From Plantago elongata (taxonomy: Eukaryota > Streptophyta > Magnoliopsida > Lamiales > Plantaginaceae), in contig JAYMSP010001360.1 in assembly GCA_036897095.1 (NCBI GenBank), positions 1-32,992 of the forward strand: DNA of 32,992 nucleotides, read 5' to 3'. This document shows, piece by piece, positions 11,533 through 22,658 of this stretch. The translations under genes were made by a program, and so were the position numbers. Position 1 is the first letter of the stretch. Every line of letters starts with the position of its first letter. The notes below the pieces were generated by a model. That model made no database searches, was not told the DNA's origin, and worked only from the letters and a program-made list of their open reading frames with translations.

Positions 11533-13860
11533 TTACAGTTTAGTAAGAAAAGAAAAGGAAAAAAAGCAGTTAAAGATAATTTATGGTAATGTCTCGTAAG
11601 AAAAATATACTAGTTGGTACGTTTTATATTATGTATATTTTAAAACGACTTTGATCAGTTACTCTATATAAGGAGATTCCACTTATATTTTGGATATGCC
11701 AATGCCAATGTGGACTAACTTAATTGATTAAATTGAGTAGCTAGCTAGCTAACGAATACCCGAACCCTTGTAGATATCTCTAAATTGTATCCACATTTGT
11801 AGTTGATTAGTTGTATTAAACATAATCTCGCACTAACTAATAATTAATCCAATTGGATCATTGGACGTGCATTAATCACGATCTCGTGAAACTAAACTTT
11901 CAATAGTAACTACTAACACGTACCATGCTCAACTTGGCACTAATCTTCTAGACAAGGACATTACAAAAAATACTCAAGTCTAGAATATTGATAATCCAAC
12001 TTGTTCGTGTCTAGCATGCAAATGGACATTATATGTATCAAAACATGTAAATTTTATAATATATACACAAAACACGCATGGAATTTTTGTGCTTTATTAT
12101 GCTCTTTCTATTTGATTTAATGCTAAAAATCATAAATGAAAGTGACTTGCAATCTTTTGATGTCATTGACAGTTAGAATTCCTCACCTATGGGCTCTACA
12201 ATATTTTACATTCATCCTCCCGAACGGGTATATTTGAAACAGATAGACTAGAATAAATTTATATACGGTATATAGTATTTAAAAATTTACGCGATCTAAG
12301 TTAAAATCACAAATAGTCAAATTAGGGAGGGTTGTGAGCCGACAACAGGATGCGAATTGAAAAGGTATAAAACCTTATTAGTTGTCATTGTACAGATTTG
12401 ATGAGATGATTAATTACACAAGATAATATATACTTTTACAATAGTATCTCATCTAGAGACACAAATGATGAACGATAATGTAGAATATAATTTTGTCACC
12501 AAGTATTGCCTGTAACTACGAGATGATATTGTCACTAATGACGAAAGTTTGGGATAATTTTTATTTCAGTATTGATGAAGAGTTGTAGATATCTTGAATT
12601 CATTCACTCATTATCGAAATGTTTTTGAAAAAAACAAGAATTAACAAGAAGAAAAGAGAGTTAAATAAATGTTTTAGAAATACTAATTATCCTAAATACA
12701 CGAATAGTAAATCTTTTTCCTACATGTTATTTATTAAGTTCTGTAATACTATATATTTCCTCTGATCTTTTACAACCATACTGCCTACTTGATTTCTCTC
12801 AAATTAAGGAAAAATTATATTTTATTAATTTACATGGGGTATTATTTGATAAAGTTGTAAGTGAGTGATAAAAAAAAGAATGATTTAATAAAATGATGAT
12901 GAGGTAGGAAAGAGATATAATAAATAAGTAGTTAATGGAATAAAAACTTTTCATTTGTAGGTTACGAAGTTTGTAACGAAACGCTAAAAAATGAAGTTAT
13001 TAATGGAATATATGAAGTAATAAGAACTACAAAAACCACAAACTCCACTATAAAATTTGCATACATTACTCAATTCATGTTAATAGTATATATGGTGTAT
13101 AAACATTAAACTAACAATTAAATATGATTTATATGACCTAGAATTGAGGAAGTAGTGAAAAACCACTACTTTTGGGACTATACTTCTAACTTTTTAATTA
13201 CTATTAGTAATACATTTATAAATCATCACTTCAGTAGAGAACATCCTTTTTTATAGTATATGTTTGTTCATATTGTAACATAAATATAACTACTCTATTT
13301 ATAATAGAAGTAAATGTTGTTCTCTATTTAACCCTGTAAAAATTAAGTGAGTTGAGCATTTGAAGTTTGACTTGATTCTTTTGATTATAAGGTATTTTAA
13401 GCTTAAATTTGTTCTTTTTTGTTATCAAATTAAATCGAGTAGGGCTCGACTCATTGATACGCAATTACAATCGTTGAATATTTTATTTATATATATTATT
13501 TGGTAATGAGCTCAAACTCAGATTGAATTTAACTTGAATTAAATGAGCTAAGCTCTAATCTAATACGCATTTTGACTTAAGTTCGAGCATGCATAACAAT
13601 TCTCTTTATTTCGAATTTGATATAAATATAAGTTATATCAATCGACTCGTTAAACACCACCAGTCCTGCAATATTCACCACACCGGATATTAATATATGT
13701 CTTCCTAATCTCATAATTTGTAACTATTAATTAGATAAGCAAATATATGTTTGACTTTGACTTGATACAAAACATGCCAAAAATAATTAAGAAAACCTAA
13801 AGACCACGGGCCAAAAGCTGATCAAAGTCCTCTAGGTTTGGAAATTGAAATCTGATCCAG
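11533..13860. other. AT-rich gene desert with probable decayed transposon sequence
   Basis: No coding region is recognised. A TAGCTAGCTAGCTAAC run lies at about 11739-11754. A segment at about 12745-13021, with A/G-rich interior and ends resembling TACTTCATATATTCC, looks like a worn Stowaway-type MITE (weak). 13430-13610 has repeated GAGCTC/CTCGACTC-like words seen in many plant transposon relics (weak). Confidence 0.35.
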
Positions 13861-13869
13861 AAATAGATA

Positions 13870-13925
13870 AGAAAACACGTGGCCTGAACTTGTCAGGCGC
13901 TTACGTGGCATGGAATAGATGCCCT
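13870..13925. promoter_or_regulatory. Paired ACGT elements (ABRE/G-box-like)
   Basis: ACACGTGGC (CACGTG at 13876-13881) and TTACGTGGCA (ACGTGG around 13903) lie about 25 bp apart in the same orientation, around CCTGAACTTGTCAGG, an inverted repeat. Pairs of ACGT cores are the usual form of functional ABA-response elements. No gene is recognised close by, so function is unproven. Confidence 0.3.
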
Positions 13926-15190
13926 TTCGCGTTCTCTAAAAGCCGCTTAAACTCTAAAACTTAGGATAATCTCTCCAACTCATCTTGCCGGTACTACGTA
14001 GTAGTGGTAATAAACATATGATACTCTACTTTGTACCTAACTATATACTAACTTTAATAATTCGTACACCGAAATTGGTAAAATTCAAATATGCGTCGTC
14101 TCCTAATCTTTTTAATAATTTAATACTACCTCTAACATTTAAATTAATTGCATATATAACTTTTTACTCGTTCAACTTTAAATCTTCAGGTCGGCCCTGA
14201 ACACAAAGATTAAATTCATAGATCAGAATTGTAATTTTTTTTTGAAAGAGTTAAAAAATTTATTACGGAGAAATCAAGAGTATAAAGAATTATGCTCTCA
14301 ATGTAAATGAAATTACATCGTTCAAATGGTGGATCACAGTCAAAAACCTCTACTATAAAGTTTTTCAAATCAGTTACAACAAAAAAGTCTACACGTGACA
14401 CTCAAACAATAGAGCTCAAAGCGGGCACCTCGAAACATTGAGTCTCCATACCACTCCTTTCTTCAGTACCATATTGATTCTCAACCGCTCGAACAGTTAC
14501 ATATATATTAGGATACAAATTCACCGCCAATTCATTAGATATACCAGTAGTGTCTGTCCGCACTTTTATGCGCGTTGGTTTGATATACGCATCCATCAAC
14601 CCTCACGATGTTAAAGCCTTTTTTTTTAAAGTAACTGAACACGTGATGCCGAAACACCATATAACCACTCAGAATTAGAATTGTGATTACCAAATATAAC
14701 TCGTTGAAAAAATCGAGAAATTTATTTAGAAAGAATTGTTGTTTCAACATAATTGAAAACATTTCATAATATTAAACAAGAAATGAACGAATTCGACCTT
14801 AAATATTAATTGAAAGTTGGAGGAGACATTTTTTTTGGAAAAGGAGTCGGTTAAAGTAATAAAGTAAGATTTTGATTTCATTGAGAAGATGAATGGAATC
14901 GGACACGAGAAACTGAGGAAAGATCGTGGCAGGTTGGTAGCGGCGACCTGATGCCGCACAAAGTAGCTAGCTAGTTGTGTGTGTCAGTTTTTATTAGATC
15001 TCACCTCCCCTACCTTAACTTTCCTTAATTAGAATTTGTTTCTTTCTTTCTTTCTTTTAAAATCGAATCTGACTTTATTTCACGTGGCAACTCACACATG
15101 ACAATGGAGTCATGACTTGTGAGTTGTGAGTTGTGACCATATCAATTTGCCAAACCATAGTAGCTAGATAAATATGTACTTCAACATTAT
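13926..15190. other. Intergenic DNA with unrecognised short frames
   Basis: Overlapping minus-strand frames of 61-75 codons at 14216-14959 include one with a hydrophobic stretch (LVITILILSGYMVF), but they resemble no family I recognise and have no supporting exon structure. A (TTTC)n run lies near 15040-15057, and ACGTGGCAAC (ABRE-like) near 15083. I do not call a gene. Confidence 0.35.
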
Positions 15191-15199
15191 AGTTAATTA

Positions 15200-15345
15200 A
15201 TATAACTCGATGGTCAAAGCGTTTGTAGTCGAGTGTCAAGTTGAGACATTTTGTAACTATGAGGTCACGGGTTCGATTTTTCGGAATGGATGATTATATT
15301 CTACGTCTCGTTCAACAATTTTAATTGTAATGCTATATTTCATGT
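15200..15345 (+). repeat. Possible tRNA-derived SINE fragment
   Basis: AACTCGATGGTCAAAGC (15204-15220) resembles an A box and ACGGGTTCGATTTTTC (about 15267-15282) a B box, with an AT-rich tail after it. The spacing is longer than in a tRNA. Weak call. Confidence 0.3.
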
Positions 15346-15393
15346 TAATTAATAATTAAAAAAATTAATATAACTCGATAAATAATTTTTTAA

Positions 15394-15567
15394 TTCGTCG
15401 GTAATGAAGTTTTAACGAATTAGGTGTATCATGCTAGTCGTAAATTCTAAATTAAGTCCAATGACATATACTTTTTAAAAAATACTAATTTCGTTGGTGA
15501 TGAAGTTTTAACGAATTAGGTGTATCATGCTAGTCGTAAATTCTAAATTAAGTCCAATGACATATAC
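15394..15567. repeat. 78-bp direct repeat, two copies
   Basis: Copies at 15394-15471 and 15490-15567, period 96 bp, differ at only a few positions (TTCGTCGGTAATGAAG against TTCGTTGGTGATGAAG, then almost identical). The high identity suggests a recent duplication. Confidence 0.85.
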
Positions 15568-15952
15568 CAATGGTGAGAGTGTAAGATCGATATTAAAGAG
15601 AACTTCCGATTGAGAACATATATAGATTGAAAAAAATCGTTTTTTACGATGATACACATCTTAATCTCGAAAAAGAAGAATTAATGAACTTTATTTGCTT
15701 GTAAGAGAATACATTTAGTTATATAAATAATTTATAACAAGAAAACAAAATTACTTATGATGTTACGTAAGTGTTATGATTGTTTGTATACATTGAAAAT
15801 ACAAGGACTCTAATTATTTTCAGATAAATCTAGAACCAAGAACATACTAACTCAGGTTTAATTTATATTGAACCATTGTCAAATCTTCTTAATTCATCTC
15901 CATTCACAAATGTTCAATTCTTTTTCTTATAAGAAAAGGAATAAAAGTGTCA

Positions 15953-16294
15953 TTAGGCTACATCAGAGGTTAAAAGTACACATAAAGTAGATGGAATATG
16001 GTCCAAGAACCTATCTTCGTCGGAAGCATTGTTAGTAAACTTAGCTAAAACATCCGCTAGTTCATTTCCACTTCTTGGTATCCATCGGAATTCAATATTC
16101 CAAAGCTTGTGCAAACATTCTTTGCGTTCCTGAATCAGAGGTCTAAAGCATCGGAACCCCCCCCCCCCCCCATTATTGCTTTAAAGAGCGAGAGGCAATC
16201 CGTTTACACTATTATATTTCAGAGTTCTTCTTTCCCACGCCAAGGTAAGGCCATGGATGAGCGCCTTTGCTTCTGAGTTCTGCCTCCATCTTCC
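15953..16294 (-). pseudogene. Decayed RNase H-like domain of a plant non-LTR retrotransposon type
   Basis: On the minus strand the frame reads GGRWRQNSEAKALIHGLTLA, a hallmark of the plant RNase H-like (RVT_3) domain, where the Glu of EAKAL is a catalytic acid. A stop follows, then a G15 tract (16157-16171). The frame resumes with a second half containing FRWIPRSGNELADVLAK, the motif with the final catalytic Asp and the usual WIPR..N..AD signature. It ends at TAA 15953. The middle section with the DSD/ESD acid is lost and the frame is broken. It is therefore a fragment of a LINE-associated RNase H or of a stand-alone relative. Confidence 0.75.
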
Positions 16295-19160
16295 ACCGTT
16301 GAAATCTTTGATCGTTACATATAGAGTTGTTTGAAATCAAAACTTATCCATTTCCTTTTCTTTAGTTACTTAACTACTACACTACACAATTTTATTAATG
16401 CGTTCATGGTCGGTGAAGATTGACACATTGGCAAGTCTACAAGTATGGGAAACAAAGAAAAAGTGCAAGTGGTAACCAAGGGAGCTGTTTCCTTAGCAGT
16501 CAGGAACGTAACGTTAGGAACGAAATAAAAGATACTTAAGGCAGACAATAAATATAAATAGTATGCACTTGTCAATCCTGAAATTATCAAGGAGCATACG
16601 TGAGTAACTTTGAAACCAGTATAGATGAATTTTTAAAAATAAATATTATCTATAATTTATTTTAGCTTTATGAAACTTTTAAATATTAATATACACATAG
16701 AACTGTCTAGCTTTCATTAGATAGTGTCATTAGATAACGAATTGTTGAAATAAGTACTATGTTAAGTTATTAAAAATAAAATGAAATGATAAAAATAAAA
16801 GTGGATAATGTTGGGAAGAAACAAGTTGTCATTGTCATCTTTTTTAATATAATTTTATTTTATTTTAGGATGATAAATGTTTTCGTTACAAATCAACCTA
16901 ACCTAATCCTGTTATAGTTGTCAATTAGTCCATCTCCAACATGTCGGGAGTTGCTTTCTTTTTTATACCGTCCAATTTCATGTACAAATTGTGAAAACTC
17001 CAAAACCATTTAAACAAAAAAAACTTTCACTTTATCACATAATTTTAATTAATTAAGTTCGTCTTTAGGTATTCACTTCAACTTCATCAATGTTACTTCA
17101 AAAACCGAAAAATTATTTTAATTTTGATCCCTTGAAATAGAGTTCGAAGAATTTTTAGAGAGTCAGATTGGACGATTTAGTTGTAACTAATATCGATGTT
17201 AACTCCATTGCCTAAATAAATAAAAGAAAAAATGTGTATTTAGTTTAGGGGAGGCATGCTCTACGAGTTTATTGATCAATGATATCTAAGTCTATTTATG
17301 TACTGTGTAGTGTAATGTTAACCATTCGAGATTACATATATTTAGTAGCATGTAAGTCTATAACTCCTCATCAAGCTTAATCTAATATTATCATATTTTC
17401 ATTTTGAAAGAAAAGAGACAATAAATCGCATAAGTCACTGTTGTTTCGTATGATAAATTTTAGGATATGTTTGTAATACCCAATTCAAATTGTTTTTTTG
17501 AATAAACTCAATTTAAACTGCATCTTAAATCGCCACTTAATGATTCACTTGTTTAAAATAAATTATGATTTGAAGACGAAATATAGAGAACAATTAAATA
17601 ATACGATGATTGTTTGCTAGTTTGTAAGTGAAAATTATTGAGTGGACCAGGACACACCACATGTGGTTCATTGAATCTAGACTATTTTGTGCCATATGTA
17701 CCTAGCTAGAATTAGTTGAATCACATTATATACTGACCTATAACCTTAATGTTGCTCCAATAAGAAAGTACTAGAACTTATAATTGGTTCTCGATACTTG
17801 GCCTAAAAGGGATAAACAAAATTGTTTAGACATAAAGAAACAAGAAATCACAGGAAACATCTGGTGTACCGAACATGGTCCTATATTATGTCTACGTCCA
17901 ATCGTTTGCATTCACGAGTGTAATGTGTGGTTGACAAATTGACATGTTTAATAATGTCAACATTATGTTTAATTTCTATACCTGCAAGATTGGTGCAGTT
18001 GATTAAGAGAAGGAGACTGTTAAGGGGTTTTCCGAAGTTATACGAATGAAGTGAAATAATATGCTTAACGTTATGTGTTTATCGTAAGGCATATCAAATA
18101 AAGGAATATATTTTCACGTACACGTTTAATAGATTAGATGGTTTTTTTAGAAAATATGATGGTAAATTTGTTTCACATTCTACATTTACCCTATCAACTT
18201 AACATATTTATTAGATGTATACACTGTGAGGCTAGTTTAACAATCATTGACTGGCTAATGAGTAAATTTGTAGGAGGTTAATTTTTTTTGTGAAATAGGG
18301 AAAAAATTCAAGGACATGAATAAGTTAAGGCCTTGTTTACCACTAATTTTTTCAGCTCTATAAATATTTTTTAATAAAAAACTCGTTACGTGAACGCGCA
18401 ACTTCTCAAACAAGGTAGCTGAAAAGCTCCAAGTTGACATGTTGGAAAAAAAATTGAGATTAACACTAGAGATATCATATTGTTCATCAAATTTATCCTG
18501 CATATTAAGCCGGTAAGGCAGGATTTCCCGAAAAATAATTTATGCAGATTCAGAATATGGCCATAGGCCCATAACTAACGTATAAATATTATTGGGCTAA
18601 CCCCACTTTAGATCCAGCTGAAACAAAGGGCTATAGCCTCTAGATCCATTTGATTTGGGCCATCCAAAACTTGTCAATCTTTTGAGAAAAGTCATATTTA
18701 CATAGATTTCCTTGACAAGTCTAGTATTGCCTTGCTAAGATCGGTCATGGTGTAATGCACAATTCGTGTAGTCGCTCTCTACTGCTCTAACCTGCTACTT
18801 GTTATTCGTTACCTTAGAATCGACCGAACTAAAATGCAGGATCAAGTTACACCACATTCTACAGATTCAATGCGTTGAAGGCGTTAACACATACCTTAAA
18901 GAAAACATGGACACCAGAAGCGCCTAGGGTGAACCTGACACAGCATTTCGACGAAAGTCGAAACCACTCTAGACTGTTGGGTTCTTCCATTCATCACTCA
19001 CTTCTCAGAGTGACCTAAACTCTCCAATAGTCTCTGGGATTCTATGATAAATGTAGAACAATGTAAACATGACAAATAACTAGGCACAAACATGTTTACA
19101 AATTACAACATATGTTTCCAAGTCTTGTTACAACCCAATACATAAATAACAGGAACATAC
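16295..19160. other. Gene desert, AT-rich, no supported gene
   Basis: Short frames only. 16370-16530 on the + strand reads weakly like the protease-region part of a Ty1/copia polyprotein (MGNKEKVQVVTKGAVSL) but is too short to call. A perfect hairpin TTTCGAC-GAAA-GTCGAAA lies at 18946-18963. The last few hundred bases probably include 3'-flank sequence of the F-box/LRR gene. Confidence 0.4.
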
Positions 19161-19559
19161 AACAAACACAATCCCAGAATATAGGTCTTGAAGCATAATA
19201 AACTTAAAGTTCAATGACACTATCCACAGGATAGAAATATATACATGATATGGCGACTTTGCAGAAATCACCCGAACACCTCTTCCATGTCGGCATCTAT
19301 CATCATCTTTTCATCACTGACGTTCTCTCCTTCCAGAATCCACTGTTCCAACTCATCAATACAACAAACAATCCCAGAGCATAAGCTATAAGCATAACAA
19401 ACATAAAGTTCAGCACTATCCACAAGGTATAAATATATAACATGATACAGCGAAATTTGCAGGAATCACTCCAACAGCTCTTCCACGTCGGCATCTTCCA
19501 TCTCTTCATCACTGACGTTGAAGTCTCCTTCCAGAATCCACTGTTCCAACTCATCAATA
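19161..19559 (-). repeat. Tandem duplication of the F-box/LRR gene's 3' end (about 200 bp x 2)
   Basis: Copy A is about 19161-19362 and copy B about 19363-19559. Copy B contains the real last 31 codons (from Ile-Asp-Glu-Leu) and the start of the 3' flank. Copy A (19268-19360) encodes a 30-residue variant of the same tail (IDELEQWILEGENVSDEKMM...) with its own stop at 19268-19270. Indels between the copies are multiples of three in the coding part, so the spare tail stays open. Confidence 0.85.
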
Positions 19560-22500
19560 TCTTCATAGTCTAGCATACCATCCATATCATCCCATTGGTC
19601 GGTGCCTATCTCTTCTCCACGATAAAACACATGCATACTTGGCCTGTTTCTCACCAAGGTATCAACCAGTTCCTTGTTCACAGTTCCAGTCACTCCCAGC
19701 GATCTCATTCTTGGGAAGTATGGCTTCTTCAACCACCGAAATGCAAGTTGAGTAATTCCTCCACAGTTGTAGATATCCAACGTTTGCAAGCTGCTGCCGC
19801 ACAGATAGTCATACTGCATGGATGCTAATGCCATGACAGAAGTATCACTAATTAGAGGGCATTGCCTTATTCGGAGATCTGAGAGGGGGATTCGAGTTTT
19901 TGCAAGTTGGAGAATAGCTGCATCAGAGAGGTTAGGCAGATTGGATAGGTCCAATTCTCTCACTTGGAGGTTAGAATGACCATCAAACAATGACGAGATG
20001 CATCTGTCTGTGAGTTTCTTACAACCACGTACAGACAACGTAACAAGGCTGTTCATTATCCCTCTTTTCAAGTAAGACAATCCTACATCAGTTATATCAC
20101 AACCAGCCATCAGCAGAGTTTTCAACTTTGGAAGTCTACTAATATCTTTAAGAGCTTCATCTCTTAGGTTTCTGCAATCCCTCACGTCGAGCACCGAAAG
20201 ATCTCCATTGGATGCTAAATTTGCAACTGCCCATTTCGTCAGCAGATTACACCACCTCAGACTAACATGTGTTAGTGAGAGTGATGTAGCAGCAATGTCA
20301 TGAAACACCAGGTCCGTTAAATGAGTGCCATAAAACACCCGAAGCTTATATAGCTTGGAGCACGAATGCAAGATTGTCTTGTATCCAGTATCTGATACCT
20401 GGCAAAAGCCACCGAGACATATGCTTTCCATAGATGAGCACTTATCAGCCATAAAAAGAATTCCAAGATCATTGACTCTTTTAAAGTACGTTGGAGCAAT
20501 CTCCTGGCTTCTGACTAAAGACAGGTGCTTCAGCTTGCCATTTGCATTAATTAGTTGAAGCCCGGCATTGGTGAGGTCGAATGCCATTTTTGGTTCAATT
20601 ATAGGAGTATCTCGAAGATCTAGATGGGTCAAGCAGATAAGATGTTTAGATATCGTGCTAATCATGGTGTCGGTAATATAGTCGACGGAAAGGCACAACT
20701 TCTGCAAATTTGGTAATATCTGGGGCTGCTTCTGATAAGGTGACTGGTGGGGCGCCAAAATAGGGCTAAGCAGTTCAGTCCACATCACCGAAGATATGTA
20801 GCCAAATTCTAGTGATGTAAGCTTTGGCGTAGCCAGGGCCCAGACACGAGAAAAACTACTACGCAAAAATATTGAGGCGTCAAGCATCAGGACCAGTGCC
20901 TACAAAAGATAAGTCGGAAATGTGCATTAAAGACTAATTAGAAAAAGAGTTACCAACCACGTAGAGGTGAAGCTCATTAAATACCATGGCTTTAGATTCT
21001 AATGGATCTATGAAGGAATATGCACGGATATGGCACACTATTTTATAATTGTAGTTTCAAAAGTTAAATGCAGATTCTAATAGAGAGACCACATAAGATG
21101 CAAGTACATTACATTTTAGTGACTTCTTATGACACGCAATCATTAAATACACACAATCACATTTGTTGTTCACCTGCTCACAATCAAGGTGACACAAGAA
21201 AGGGATAACCCCAAACGAAAATAGGACAAACAGCAAGACTTCAAGTTGGGATCTATAATATGGTCTGCCATACTACGTGCCCATCATATACGAGAAACAC
21301 GACTTAAGAATATTGGAACGTACTGACAAAGCCACACGCCTTAAACAAGAGTAAGAAATCATAAATCCAGTCACATTCGAATCTTTTCCCCGTAAAACAA
21401 ATAAAATCATTACTCTCAGAAACACCAAAACAAATCCCATCTCCACACACCATGACGACAAAGTACATCATTTATATAAACACCCCCAACAAATTTGTAC
21501 GACAGACTACTCAACAAGTTAACAAAAGAAGAAAGTCATAAATCCGTTCACATTCGAATCTTTTCAATGTAAGACAAATAAAATCATTAAACCCTCAGAA
21601 CACCAAAACAAAAATCCCTCTCCGTACACCAAGAAGACAAAGTAAATCATCAATATAAACACCCAAACAAATTTTAAATAGACCACTCAACATACTTCCA
21701 CTGTAAATGCTTCATTCTCAATCACAAGTTCACAACACATCACTCCTACTCAAGTTAAAAGCACAGGAAAAAACAAAATAAGCGCAAATTCGAGCAATAC
21801 TCTTACTTCCAATTGAGTGCAACCACTGAGCAATGCCTCCAAATGCGCCACATCAATCGACCTCCCCCTTCTATCAGCTATAGAACTCAAGTACAAGCTC
21901 CTAAAAATGGCAGAAACAGCAAATTTAGTCTACATTGACCAAAATCGAACTCAATTACAAGCTCCTAAGCAAAATCAGTCTGCATTGACCAAAATCGAGT
22001 TCAAACACAAACTCGTAAATGGCAGAAACAGCAAAAGTAGGCTACAAGCCTACAATGACCAAAATCAAGCTCAAATACAAACTCCTAAAAACAGCAAAAT
22101 TAAGCTACATTAACCAAAAAAAAGCTAAACAGACTACCAATACACATCTCGAGAACGAAAGAAACACGAACCGCAAGTCGGTGCAACGGCGACCAACGCA
22201 AGACAAAAGCTCGCCACTGAAATCCGCACAGTTCCGGAGAAAAAGCTCCTGCAGAGAAGGGCGCAGGAGAAAGTCCATCGAGCTATCGTCCAGGCGCGTG
22301 CAGTCCACCTTCACGCTCCGCAACTTCACATTTCCCGGCGGCATCAAAGGCCGCAACAGATCAACCGATGGCGAAACATCCTAGACAAGTTCAAAGATTC
22401 AATTTTTATCTCAGTCGCATCAAATTAAGACGAAAAATGAGATTTTGAGGAAATGGGAATGGAGAGACTTACAAGGAGATGGAAGCTCGGGAGAGAAGAG

Positions 22501-22658
22501 AGGATGTGAGTAGCGCAAGAATGGCAGGTCGTACAGGTTGCGGCAAGCGATTGGATGGACGCAACGTCGAGCTTCGTCATGATTGTGCCGATTAGGACGT
22601 GAGGAAGCTCGACCAGACTCGGAATTTGGTCGCCGGTTCCGGTAGAGGTGCTCGCCAT
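19466..22658 (-). CDS. FBL10-like: F-box/LRR-repeat protein, FBL10-like (4 exons, 640 aa)
   Basis: Exons: 22658-22473, 22380-22172, 21900-21807, 20899-19466; 1923 nt in total, all junctions in phase with GT-AG introns. Residues about 13-55 form an F-box (PSLVELPHVLIGTIMTKLDV...), which would bind SKP1 in an SCF ubiquitin ligase. The rest is a series of leucine-rich repeats of the cysteine-containing/AMN1 type, e.g. LKTLLMAGCDITDVGLSYL, LVTLSVRGCKKLTDRCISSL and LSDLRIRQCPLISDTSVMAL, which would hold the substrate. The C-terminus is strongly acidic (DEEMEDADVEELLE). Length and order match the single-copy plant gene FBL10 (about 650 aa in Arabidopsis). Its substrate is not known to me. ATG 22658 is the first Met before the F-box. 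The locus carries three local tandem duplications: 3' tail, intron 3, and intron 2 reaching into exon 3. Confidence 0.92.
21344..21695. repeat. 177-bp tandem duplication inside intron 3 of the FBL10-like gene
   Basis: Copy 1 is about 21344-21520 and copy 2 about 21521-21695. Shared blocks include CACATTCGAATCTTTTC, ACAAATAAAATCATTA and ATATAAACACCC. The copies have diverged by small indels and substitutions. Splice sites are not involved. Confidence 0.8.
21886..22125 (-). repeat. Four-unit degenerate minisatellite spanning the intron 2 / exon 3 boundary of the FBL10-like gene
   Basis: Units: 21886-21949, 21950-21999, 22000-22069 and 22070-22125. Each begins CTCAAnTACAAnCTCCTAA and ends GACCAAAATC or a variant. 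The first unit holds the genuine acceptor (TTTTTAG|GAGCTTGTACTTGAG on the minus strand, exon 3 start 21900). Units 2 and 4 repeat an AG acceptor plus about 14 nt of exon-like sequence, while unit 3 has lost the AG (ACGAG). Confidence 0.85.

Noticed and set aside
14216-14959. Overlapping minus-strand frames that might be a small membrane protein
   Set aside because: The frames overlap each other, have no family match I know, and show no convincing splice sites.
16370-16530. Possible Ty1/copia protease-region fragment on the + strand
   Set aside because: Only a short weak resemblance (MGNKEKVQVVTKGAVSL); could be chance.
19303-19566. 87-codon minus frame across the duplicated FBL10-like tail
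   Set aside because: It is an out-of-frame reading of the duplicated 3' end, not a separate gene.
22019-22384. 121-codon + strand frame
   Set aside because: Antisense shadow of FBL10-like exon 2 and the minisatellite.
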